From an uncultured Hippea sp. (lineage in GTDB: Bacteria; Campylobacterota_A; Desulfurellia; JAADFJ01): 64,000 nucleotides of DNA. Positions within the stretch are counted from its first letter, which is position 1; the number at the start of each line of letters is the position of its first letter. Below are positions 27,793-35,300 of this stretch, one piece after another. Both the position numbers and the translations under genes were made by a program. The notes beneath the pieces are model-generated. The model had not been told where the DNA came from and ran no database searches. It worked only from the letters and a program-made list of their open reading frames with translations. The DNA is taken from NCBI GenBank assembly GCA_913009315.1, contig CAJVZA010000001.1, positions 1-64,000 of the forward strand, in the 5' to 3' direction.

Positions 27793-27845
27793 AAACTCCT
27801 CCAACTATATTTAACAGTCTTATCACTATAGCGATATTTTTTCTA

Positions 27846-28388
27846 TTAATTTATTAATCCGAACTCTTGACGCAGTTTTGCAACAATATGACGCACCGAT
27901 CCGTCATAAACAATATTTCCTGCGTAGATTACAATTCCACCCCATATATCTTCATCGATCTTATAATTAAGATCAACTTTTTTGCCGGTTATACTGCTTA
28001 ATGCCTCTTTGACGCCTTTCCTTTCTTTTTCGGCAAGTTCTACTGCCGAAATTGCGATACCCGAAACTCTGCCGTACAGATCATCGCAGTAGTTTTCAAA
28101 AGATTTAACTATATTTCCAAAGATATTGATTCTTCCATTATTCAGCAAAAAGATCAGAAAGTTGCCTAAAACAGTATTAAGTTTGAAGTTATCGACCATC
28201 TCCTGTATGATATCGGACTTTTGAGATACCGAGATATTAGGCATAGCCAGAAATTGCTTCATCCATTCCTCTGACAGTAACCCGTCAACCTGCTTTAGAG
28301 CCTTAAGATAATTATCCGGCTCATCGCCTTTGTCTTCTGCAATCATAATCAGCGATTTCGCGTATATATTTGATAGTTTGCCGCTCAT
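27846..28388 (-). CDS. atpH: F1 ATP synthase delta subunit
   Basis: This 180-residue helical protein has IYAKSLIMIAEDKG at the N-terminus and the conserved C-terminal strand region (DEDIWGGIVIYAGNIVYDGSV). It joins F1 to the b/b' stalk. It overlaps atpF by four bases. Confidence 0.93.
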   Translation of the reverse strand: MSGKLSNIYAKSLIMIAEDKGDEPDNYLKALKQVDGLLSEEWMKQFLAMPNISVSQKSDIIQEMVDNFKLNTVLGNFLIFLLNNGRINIFGNIVKSFENYCDDLYGRVSGIAISAVELAEKERKGVKEALSSITGKKVDLNYKIDEDIWGGIVIYAGNIVYDGSVRHIVAKLRQEFGLIN

Positions 28389-28918
28389 AATGACCTCAAG
28401 TCGGTAATTATTTTATCGTTTATTTTTCTATGAATCTTTTCGTCCGCATCCTTAAGATTTTTGGCCAGCTGATGTTCCATTTTATTGAATAATGCTCCGA
28501 ATATAACCTTTTTTGCCGTTTCCTGTTCGCTTGCCATTGCTTCATTGATATTTGATTGATATCCCTCGGATATTTCGCGAGCTTTTTTTATAATGGATTC
28601 AGTCTTTATTGCAGCTTTTTTTTCATACAGCGACTGAATTTCAGCTATCGCTTTGTCGATATTCTGATAAAACTCTTCAGATTTTTTAAGCTCAATTTTA
28701 TTGTGTTTTAAGATATGTTCCGCATCGTCTATTTTTTGCTTGATAGATGTTTTTCTGTTTCTAAAGAAATCGGATATCGGTTTATGTAAAAAATAGTAAA
28801 GAATTCCGACAAATATAACAAAATCTATGACTCTCCAACCCATATGAGGGTTGCCCCCAGACGCTGCTGCCGGTATTGCAGTCAGCATCAACAGCAGTAT
28901 GAAAGTAAAATTTTTCAT
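28385..28918 (-). CDS. atpF: Fo ATP synthase b subunit
   Basis: The 177 residues start with a signal-like hydrophobic segment (MKNFTFILLLMLTAIPAAAS), continue with the membrane helix of subunit b (WRVIDFVIFVGILYYFLHKPI) and end in a long charged coiled coil. ATG 28918 is chosen because AGGATG lies about nine bases upstream; ATG 28927 is too close to that site. Subunits b with an extra N-terminal hydrophobic segment are known in Desulfobacterota. It pairs with b' encoded just upstream to form a heterodimeric stator. Confidence 0.9.
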   Translation of the reverse strand: MKNFTFILLLMLTAIPAAASGGNPHMGWRVIDFVIFVGILYYFLHKPISDFFRNRKTSIKQKIDDAEHILKHNKIELKKSEEFYQNIDKAIAEIQSLYEKKAAIKTESIIKKAREISEGYQSNINEAMASEQETAKKVIFGALFNKMEHQLAKNLKDADEKIHRKINDKIITDLRSL

Positions 28919-28928
28919 CGTAATCATC

Positions 28929-29339
28929 CTATTTTATTAGCGTTATTATCTGACCGACAAGTAAAGATGCTTCAGATTCTATATAGCCTTTTTCATTTTC
29001 TACATCTTTCCACAGGCGTTCACGTTTTTCTTTAAGTATTGATTCGGCTTTTTGCTTTGCTTCCTCTTTTATCTTTTCGGCCTGATTACGAGCTTCATAT
29101 AATGCTTTTTCATACAGTGCTTTTGCATTATTTTCCGATTCATTGAGCCGATTATTATACCGATTGTTAAAATCCGAGACTTTTTGAGCCAGAAGTGATG
29201 CTTTGTCATGCTTTGCATCTATATCTGCGTCTCTCCTTCTTATATGTGTCAGCAGAGGCTTGTATAATATTTTGTTAAGTATCACCATCAATAGTAAAAA
29301 AGCTATACCTTGCGCTATAATCCAATTTGTAATACCCAT
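28929..29339 (-). CDS. Fo ATP synthase b' subunit
   Basis: This 136-residue protein has one membrane helix (WIIAQGIAFLLLMVILNKIL) followed by KPLLTHIRRRDADIDAKHDK and a long coiled coil rich in Ala, Glu and Lys, typical of b/b' stator subunits. ATG 29339 is chosen because GTGAGG precedes it. It is the first gene of the F1 cluster, and the promoter at 29459-29486 reads into it. Confidence 0.9.
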   Translation of the reverse strand: MGITNWIIAQGIAFLLLMVILNKILYKPLLTHIRRRDADIDAKHDKASLLAQKVSDFNNRYNNRLNESENNAKALYEKALYEARNQAEKIKEEAKQKAESILKEKRERLWKDVENEKGYIESEASLLVGQIITLIK

Positions 29340-29458
29340 AAAAACCTCACTATATACTTTTTTCTCTAAATATTGTCTTTTAGTTGTTCTGCGCACCCAT
29401 CGGACAGCTTCATAAGCAGGTAAAGACCACTTTCTAACTGTTGCAATGTTGCACTATT

Positions 29459-29486
29459 TTTATATCAGAAACGAAATTTTTGTCAA
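29459..29486 (-). promoter_or_regulatory. strong sigma-70 promoter of the atpF'FHAGDC-tol-pal-dxs cluster
   Basis: On the minus strand a perfect TTGACA (29486-29481) and TATAAA (29464-29459) are separated by 16 bp. The leader to the atpF' start is about 115 bases and contains two TTGCA repeats at about 29439-29453 (TTGCAATGTTGCA). It is the only clear promoter found for the whole cluster. Confidence 0.7.
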
Positions 29487-29506
29487 GAAATTCTGCAAAT
29501 AAAAGT

Positions 29507-29700
29507 ATTATGAGACCACTGCACAATAAACAGATTCACGGTTTTTTATCAGGTTTGATATTTGGCAGCTCTATTAATTCCAGGCATTTCAAATTGAGAG
29601 TCCAAATCCGCAATGTCTGCATGTTGCCTGTCTGCGCGCGACTGTCCGCACAGGCAGGTCGCAGACAGATTTCATCAGGACGCAAATTGCAGGCAATAAC
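29507..29700 (+). repeat. MITE-like dispersed repeat, one terminus and internal core
   Basis: It starts with ATTATGAGACCACTGCACAA at 29507, the shared terminus of the family seen at 41009, 41987 and (inverted) 41280, 51515 and 54110. About 60 bases in comes the shared core (ATTAATTCCAGGCATTTCAA and the following ATTGAGAGTCC, about 29573-29603), also present near 8398, 54050 and 54475. The far end cannot be located with confidence; 29700 is approximate. Confidence 0.55.
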
Positions 29701-29870
29701 GGGGCTTTGCCAAAAGATAGATTTGGAATTCAGGATGGTCACTTACAGATTGGTGAAAGAGCTATCGGCTAACCGGTTAGTATCTTATACAATTTTAATT
29801 ATTAAGCTGCCTTTCATCTAAAGCTTTCCACTTATCGCTGAGATTTATCTTCAGCGTATAAAGTGAGCTG

Positions 29871-30311
29871 TTAATCTATGATATTTTTGAGATCTTTATC
29901 TTCAAAAACCAGTTTTTCCATTGTGACCGTTTTCAGCTTTTCTGCAAGTTCATTTTCGATATCGCGTAAAGCCGGAGAAATTTTGCATATCGGATTTAGA
30001 GAGCATATCTGAGGATTGAGAATGCATAGATTCATTGATCTGTACGCTTCTAAGGCGACCAACACATCGTACAAATTAATTTTATCTGCCGGTCTGCTGA
30101 GTTTTATGCCGCCTCTGCGGCCTTTTTGTGAAATAATAATGCCATTAAGAACCAGTTTATTCACAATTCTAACTAAAAACGGTTTTGGTATCTTAAGTTT
30201 TTTCGCTATCTCTGCAGTATGAGAAAGCTCATCTTTTGAGCCTAAATATGCTACCAATCGTATTGCATAATCTGCTTCTCTCGTTATATATGACTTTCTT
30301 GCTGTTATCAT
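29871..30311 (-). CDS. Rrf2-family transcriptional regulator with Fe-S-type cysteines
   Basis: This 146-residue protein has a winged helix-turn-helix (YITREADYAIRLVAYLG; HTAEIAKKLKIPKPFLVRIV; QKGRRGGIKLSRPADKI). It also has three cysteines, Cys96, Cys103 and Cys109, spaced C-x6-C-x5-C, the region that holds an Fe-S cluster in IscR, NsrR and RsrR. It may therefore sense redox state, NO or iron-sulfur status. It is divergent from the XRE-cupin/oxidoreductase operon. The promoter -10 lies only 6-7 bases from the start codon, so the mRNA appears leaderless. Target genes are not known. Confidence 0.88.
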   Translation of the reverse strand: MITARKSYITREADYAIRLVAYLGSKDELSHTAEIAKKLKIPKPFLVRIVNKLVLNGIIISQKGRRGGIKLSRPADKINLYDVLVALEAYRSMNLCILNPQICSLNPICKISPALRDIENELAEKLKTVTMEKLVFEDKDLKNIID

Positions 30312-30317
30312 AATCTA

Positions 30318-30347
30318 TTTATAACATAGCGGATATTATTTTGTCAA
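30318..30347 (-). promoter_or_regulatory. promoter of the Rrf2 gene (leaderless)
   Basis: On the minus strand TTGACA (30347-30342) and TATAAA (30323-30318) are separated by 18 bp. Transcription would begin at about 30311, the A of the start codon. No ribosome binding site exists, which supports leaderless translation. Confidence 0.6.
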
Positions 30348-30461
30348 GCCGATAGCATGTGTAAATTAAATTCACACTTATTTTTGGTTTCTGCAGATAT
30401 GTTTATTGCGAGCAGTTTCATTATGTTCAGATATATTAGGCTGTTCCTTGACTTTCTATGC

Positions 30462-30490
30462 TTGACAAACTGACGAACGGGTGCTAAAGT
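30462..30490 (+). promoter_or_regulatory. promoter of the XRE-cupin/oxidoreductase operon
   Basis: A perfect TTGACA (30462-30467), a 17-bp spacer and TAAAGT (30485-30490) lie 30 bases before the start at 30521. GGAGG follows at about 30510. The Rrf2 promoter is divergent, about 115 bp away. Confidence 0.65.
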
Positions 30491-30520
30491 TTAATATCAT
30501 TAAACAATGGAGGAAGTAAA

Positions 30521-31099
30521 ATGGAAAAAGCTATTGCTGTTGGAGACAGGGTTAAATATTATAGAAAAAAAAGATCAATGACAATTCAACAGGTAGCAGA
30601 GGCGGCAGGATTGTCAAAAGGACTTATAAGTCAGATTGAGAATAGACTTGTTTCACCACCCATTGCAACATTGTTTAAAATTGCAAATGTTCTTGAAGTC
30701 CCAATGGCCAGATTTTTTCAGGATGAATTATCTGTTTCCGATAAGATAGTAGCCGTAAAGGAATCTGAACGTAAAAAAGTCAACAGAAGAAAGCTTTCCG
30801 GAAGTATGTCACTGGGCTATAGCTACGAATCGCTTGCATGGAAAAAGACGAAGAAATCAATGGAGCCGTTTATTATCACATTTGAGTCTAAACAAGCGGA
30901 TGAGGTAGCCTATTTCAGTCATCAGGGAGAAGAATTTCACTTTGTGTTAGAGGGAGAACTTGAATTTCTGAGCGATGAAAAAACTGTTGTACTCGAGAAA
31001 GGAGATTCGCTTTATTTCGAATCAAACATAAGTCATGGATTCAGGGCGTTAAATGGAAAACCGGCAAAGACTCTTGTAGTTATTCATTCAGATTATTAA
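30521..31099 (+). CDS. XRE-family helix-turn-helix regulator with C-terminal cupin
   Basis: This 192-residue protein has an N-terminal XRE HTH (VKYYRKKRSMTIQQVAEAAG; LSKGLISQIENRLVSPPIAT) and a C-terminal cupin_2 barrel (HQGEEFHFVLEGELEF; LEKGDSLYFESNISHGFRAL) that usually binds a small molecule. Such proteins regulate adjacent metabolic genes. The gene is the first of an operon with a 2-oxoacid:ferredoxin oxidoreductase (31112-35272), which it probably controls in response to a substrate or product. Confidence 0.92.
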   Translation: MEKAIAVGDRVKYYRKKRSMTIQQVAEAAGLSKGLISQIENRLVSPPIATLFKIANVLEVPMARFFQDELSVSDKIVAVKESERKKVNRRKLSGSMSLGYSYESLAWKKTKKSMEPFIITFESKQADEVAYFSHQGEEFHFVLEGELEFLSDEKTVVLEKGDSLYFESNISHGFRALNGKPAKTLVVIHSDY

Positions 31100-31111
31100 G
31101 AAGCTCTTCCA

Positions 31112-31660
31112 ATGAAAAGTATTAGAATTCACGGAAGAGGCGGACAGGGGGCGGTTTTAGCAAGCAGAATATTGGCATACGCATACTTTCTGGAGGGGAA
31201 ATTTTCTCAAAGTTTTCCAACTTACGGAGCCGAAAGAAGAGGTGCTCCGGTTGCATCATTTGTAAAAGTTGATGATAGTTTTATAAATGAAAGATGTCCT
31301 GTTAAAACTGCGGATATGGTACTGGTTCTATCTGACAGCATTATAAAACTTGTTGATATAGTAGAAGGCACAGGTCTCGAAAGCATTATCTTAATTAATT
31401 CAGGCAAGAAAAGCGACACTTTTAATTTGGAGACGGATGCAAAAATTCTTACGTTCGATATAGCTAAAATAGCCGTTGATAACGGACTTGGTACGCCGTC
31501 TTTTCCGCTTGTAAATATCCCTGCGCTCGGTATAGCAGGAAAGATTGACGGTATAAAGCTTGATAGTTTGATAAAAGCTACCGAAAAATTTGTTCCGTAT
31601 AATGTAGAAGATAGCATCAGAGCATTAAAAGCGGCATATAGGAGCATAATAAATGAGTGA
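31112..31660 (+). CDS. 2-oxoacid:ferredoxin oxidoreductase, gamma subunit
   Basis: This 182-residue protein starts with IRIHGRGGQGAVLASRILA, the signature of the gamma subunit/domain of pyruvate- and other 2-oxoacid:ferredoxin oxidoreductases, followed by FSQSFPTYGAERRGAPVASF. It overlaps the fused flavoprotein gene by eight bases. With the products at 31653, 33266 and 34400 it forms a four-subunit enzyme that oxidatively decarboxylates a 2-oxoacid to acyl-CoA, or the reverse. The substrate cannot be read from the sequence. Confidence 0.92.
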   Translation: MKSIRIHGRGGQGAVLASRILAYAYFLEGKFSQSFPTYGAERRGAPVASFVKVDDSFINERCPVKTADMVLVLSDSIIKLVDIVEGTGLESIILINSGKKSDTFNLETDAKILTFDIAKIAVDNGLGTPSFPLVNIPALGIAGKIDGIKLDSLIKATEKFVPYNVEDSIRALKAAYRSIINE

Positions 31661-33269
31661 AGCAACAAAACAGGAAGAGCTATTAGATATTTATGAATCT
31701 CCCGGTGTTTACTCAACTACAACGACAGAAGTTAATATAACCGGTTCCTGGCGATTTTTGAGGCCTATTCTGGAGAATAACACGGCGCCTTGTTCTGCGC
31801 AATGTCCTTGCAATATCAATATGGCTGAATATATGCGTTATCTCGGTGAAGGCGATATTCGGACTGCAGCAGCCATTCTGCGCGAGGAAAATCCTATGCC
31901 TGCCATTACAGGACGGATATGTCCGGCTTTCTGTCATTCCGAGTGCAATAGAGGCTCATTTGACGAGCATATTGCAATAAGGCAGATTGAGCGCACATTG
32001 GGTGACTATTGGCTTGATCATCCGGACAGTGCTCCGGAAATCAGAGAAAATGAAAAAGTTGCTGTTGTCGGGGCGGGACCGGCCGGATTATCATGTGCAT
32101 ATTTTTTGGCTAAATTCGGTTATGATGTAACTATTTATGAAAAAAATGAAAAGATAGGCGGTGTTCTTACATACGGAATTCCTTCATATAGACTTCAGGC
32201 GGATATCAGAGACAGAGAGCTGAAACTTATAACCAGAGGAATAAGCGTAAAGACAGGCATGAGTATCGGCGAAAAAGAACTTTATGACATAGCAGACCGG
32301 TACGATGCCGTTTTTTTTGCGCCTGGTTTATGGAAAGATCGTGTTGCTCTTGAGGGCAAGTGTGTATATGCCGGAGGTGAGATTCTCAAAGATATAGCTG
32401 AGGGCAGGGGAGTTCCCGACGGCAAAAAGGCGATTGTAGTCGGGGCAGGTAACGTTGCAATGGACACTGCAAGGTCGCTTCAGCGTTTAGGAAAAGATGT
32501 TCTTATCGTATGTGCGGAAACATCCGAACAGATGCCCGCGTTTGACGAAGAGATAGAACAGGCGTTAGAAGAAGGTATTAAAATAAGACATAAAGAGCTC
32601 CCGGTTAAGCTTGTTTATGAAGATGAGTTAGGAAACAAACTATCAAAGATAAAAATGAATAGGGCGCATATTGAAGAAGGGCGTGTAATTGTTGAGAATA
32701 TTTCATCGGGAAGCATTAATGCAAATTTACTGATATATGCGATTGGACAGGAGGCGATATTTAAGGCACAAAAGAAACCCAATCTTTTTTTTGGCGGTGA
32801 TTATGTAAGCGGCCCCAGCTCAGCTACAGCTGCGGTTGCATCGGGCAAAGTTACCGGTTTTATCATAAGAGAATATCTCAAAAAAGGCAGGAATATTCAG
32901 GTTGAGCCGGATAGTTTCAGAATAGGGAAGAAAAGTGGTGACGTAATTATCGGTTTTGACAAGATGAACAGTTTCTACTTCCAAAAGCAAAAGAGGGTAG
33001 CTTGGCCTGTTTTGCCTGTAGGTAAAAGAGCCGGAAACTTTGAAGAGATTATAGGTTCATACAGCATAGAGGAAGCAATAGAGGAAGCTAAGCGCTGTTT
33101 TCATTGCGGAAGTTGTGATTTTTGTCAGGCATGCTGGTTCTTCTGCCCTGATGTTGCAATAAAAACTACATCCGGAGAGATATCGATAGACCTGGATTAT
33201 TGCAAAGGGTGCGGTATCTGCAGTACTGAATGCCCCAGGGGCGTCATAACGATGAAGGAGGAGCTATGA
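31653..33269 (+). CDS. GltD-like FAD/NAD(P) oxidoreductase fused to POR delta-type ferredoxin
   Basis: This 538-residue fusion has three parts. (1) An N-terminal Fe-S region (CSAQCPCNINM; ITGRICPAFCHSECNRG) precedes the flavin domain as in GltD. (2) A two-dinucleotide-binding flavoprotein has FAD motif VAVVGAGPAGLSCAYFLA and NAD(P) motif AIVVGAGNVAMDTARSL. (3) A C-terminal two-cluster ferredoxin domain (CFHCGSCDFCQACWFFCP; CKGCGICSTECP) replaces the separate delta subunit. It lies between gamma and alpha genes of the oxidoreductase, so electrons from the 2-oxoacid could be passed directly to NAD(P). It overlaps both neighbours. Confidence 0.9.
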   Translation: MSEATKQEELLDIYESPGVYSTTTTEVNITGSWRFLRPILENNTAPCSAQCPCNINMAEYMRYLGEGDIRTAAAILREENPMPAITGRICPAFCHSECNRGSFDEHIAIRQIERTLGDYWLDHPDSAPEIRENEKVAVVGAGPAGLSCAYFLAKFGYDVTIYEKNEKIGGVLTYGIPSYRLQADIRDRELKLITRGISVKTGMSIGEKELYDIADRYDAVFFAPGLWKDRVALEGKCVYAGGEILKDIAEGRGVPDGKKAIVVGAGNVAMDTARSLQRLGKDVLIVCAETSEQMPAFDEEIEQALEEGIKIRHKELPVKLVYEDELGNKLSKIKMNRAHIEEGRVIVENISSGSINANLLIYAIGQEAIFKAQKKPNLFFGGDYVSGPSSATAAVASGKVTGFIIREYLKKGRNIQVEPDSFRIGKKSGDVIIGFDKMNSFYFQKQKRVAWPVLPVGKRAGNFEEIIGSYSIEEAIEEAKRCFHCGSCDFCQACWFFCPDVAIKTTSGEISIDLDYCKGCGICSTECPRGVITMKEEL

Positions 33270-34396
33270 AAAAAGAGATGCTCTTAGGCAGTGAGGCAAT
33301 AGCTTATGGAGTAAAGCTTTCCAGGCCGATGGTGATAAGTGCATATCCTATAACTCCCCAGACGCATATTATCGAAACATTAGCCAATATGACTGAAAAC
33401 GGGGAACTTAACGCAAAATTTATAAAAGTAGAGTCGGAATTGTCTGCCATAAGCAGCTGCTACGGCGCTGCTGCTGCCGGAGTGAGAACATTTACTGCAA
33501 CTGCAAGTCAGGGTCTGCTGCTTATGCATGAGATGCTTCATTGGTTTAGCGGAGCAAGACTGCCTATGGTGCTGGTCAATGCTAACAGGGCTGTCGGATA
33601 TCCATGGAATATCTGGACTGATCAATCCGATTCGTTTGCTCAAAGAGATACGGGATGGCTTCAAATCTATTGTACTAATGCGCAGGAGGCCCAAGATTTT
33701 GTTCCTATAGCTTACAAAATTTCTGAGAGTATAAATCTTCCGGTAATGGTTGCTATCGACGGTTTTATTCTTTCGCATACGCTTGAACCGCTTATGTTGA
33801 GAACACAGGAAGATATAGACCGGTTTCTTCCGAAATATGTACCGAAATATTTTCTTGATATTGACAATCCTCAGAGCTTTGGTAATGCGACAATGGCAGA
33901 GAGTTTTTATAAGATGAAAAAATCAATGAATGATGATATGCTGAATTGGAATCGCATAGACTCTATTTTAAATGAGTTTAACGATCTTATGAAAACAGAT
34001 TATAAACCGGTGGAATGCTACAGAACCGATGATGCAGACAAGATATTTCTTGCCGCCGGTGCTCTATGCGGAACGGCGAAGGTGGCCGTTGATCTACTTA
34101 GAGAAAGAGGATCAAAAATCGGTCTGATTAATATGAGGTTTTTGAGACCTCTTCCAAAAAAACAGATCATTGAGGCGGTAAAGGATAAAAAGATATGGGT
34201 TTTGAACAGAGCAGTATCGTACGGGAACAGCGGGACGTTAACCGGTGAGCTGAAGAGTGCTCTTTTTCCTATGGATAACGAAATAGTAGATGTTATTGTG
34301 AGTTTAGGCGGAAAAGATGTGTATCCTGAAACATTAACCGATCTTTTATCAATTAAAGACACGGAAAAAACCGTATGGCTTGATTCAAGGAGTTAG
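33266..34396 (+). CDS. 2-oxoacid:ferredoxin oxidoreductase, alpha subunit
   Basis: This 376-residue protein contains the alpha-subunit signature AYPITPQTHIIETLA, the segment VESELSAISSCYGAAAAGVR, and TATASQGLLLMHEMLHW. ATG 33266 is chosen because it overlaps the previous stop (ATGA) and AAGGAGGAG lies just before. It makes up the 2-oxoacid/CoA-binding half of the enzyme with the TPP-binding beta subunit encoded next. Confidence 0.93.
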   Translation: MKKEMLLGSEAIAYGVKLSRPMVISAYPITPQTHIIETLANMTENGELNAKFIKVESELSAISSCYGAAAAGVRTFTATASQGLLLMHEMLHWFSGARLPMVLVNANRAVGYPWNIWTDQSDSFAQRDTGWLQIYCTNAQEAQDFVPIAYKISESINLPVMVAIDGFILSHTLEPLMLRTQEDIDRFLPKYVPKYFLDIDNPQSFGNATMAESFYKMKKSMNDDMLNWNRIDSILNEFNDLMKTDYKPVECYRTDDADKIFLAAGALCGTAKVAVDLLRERGSKIGLINMRFLRPLPKKQIIEAVKDKKIWVLNRAVSYGNSGTLTGELKSALFPMDNEIVDVIVSLGGKDVYPETLTDLLSIKDTEKTVWLDSRS

Positions 34397-34399
34397 ACG

Positions 34400-35272
34400 A
34401 TGAGATTTAGTGAATTAAAAAGACAAGAGCAGCTCAATTCGGGACACCTTGCATGTCCGGGCTGCGCTGCGAGCCTGTCAATGAGACATGCGCTTAAGGC
34501 ATTGGGAGGAGAAACTGTTGTGGTGATACCTGCGTGCTGCTGGTCAATAATCTCAGGAACCTATCCAACTACAGCTCTATCTGCTCCAATCCTTCATACA
34601 CCTTTTGAAACGGCGGCAAGCAGTGCGACCGGAGTTAGGGCTGCGCTTGATATGAAGGGCGAGTTTAATACAACCGTTATGGCTTGGGCAGGTGACGGCG
34701 GAACGTTCGATATAGGACTGCAGGCGCTTTCCGGGTCGCTCGAAAGAGGTGACAATATTATTTATGTCTGTTATGATAATGAGGCATATATGAATACCGG
34801 AATACAGAGAAGTTCCGCAACTCCTGCAGGTGCATGGACAACTACGACTCCGCGTGGAAAGCCGATAGAAAACTGGAAAAAGGATCTTTTTTCAATAGTT
34901 ATAGCTCACTCTCCTGCTTATGCAGCGACTGCAACAATTGCATATCCGGATGATTTTTACAAAAAATTTGAAAAAGCTCGATCGATCAAGGGAGCACGAT
35001 TTATTCATCTGCTTTCTTCGTGCCCTCCGGGTTGGAAAATGGCTGAATCGGATTCAATCAAATCTTTAAGATTTGCGGTTGAATCGGGAATCTTTCCTCT
35101 GCTTGAATGGGATGGCAAAACGCATCTTACATATACGCCGGAAAAACTTATCCCAATTGCGGAATATTTTGAAATTCAAGGGAGATATAAAAGATTGGAC
35201 AAGGAAAGGATAGAGGAGATTCAAAGACTGGTCAGAGCCCATTTTGAGAAACTGAAGGGAACTGTCGCCTGA
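34400..35272 (+). CDS. 2-oxoacid:ferredoxin oxidoreductase, TPP-binding beta subunit
   Basis: This 290-residue protein has the N-terminal Cys pair of a [4Fe-4S] site (HLACPGCAASLSMRHAL) and the TPP/Mg motif GDGGTFDIGLQALSGSLERG...YDNEAYMNTGIQRSSATP, diagnostic of the beta subunit. It is the last gene of the operon and converges with the corrinoid-activator gene, leaving only 28 bases between. Confidence 0.94.
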   Translation: MRFSELKRQEQLNSGHLACPGCAASLSMRHALKALGGETVVVIPACCWSIISGTYPTTALSAPILHTPFETAASSATGVRAALDMKGEFNTTVMAWAGDGGTFDIGLQALSGSLERGDNIIYVCYDNEAYMNTGIQRSSATPAGAWTTTTPRGKPIENWKKDLFSIVIAHSPAYAATATIAYPDDFYKKFEKARSIKGARFIHLLSSCPPGWKMAESDSIKSLRFAVESGIFPLLEWDGKTHLTYTPEKLIPIAEYFEIQGRYKRLDKERIEEIQRLVRAHFEKLKGTVA

Positions 35273-35300
35273 CAGCTTAAGTTTCTTTAAGGCATCTCTA

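Larger units (their letters stand above)
29340..29870. other. intergenic region: atp promoter, repeat element and Rrf2 3' side
   Basis: The left part holds the minus-strand promoter and leader of the atp-tol cluster. From 29507 a MITE-like element begins and runs to at least about 29700. At 29836-29857 a short stem (CGCTGA pairing with TCAGCG) near the end of the Rrf2 gene could be a weak terminator, but no T-tract follows. I see no further gene. Confidence 0.5.
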
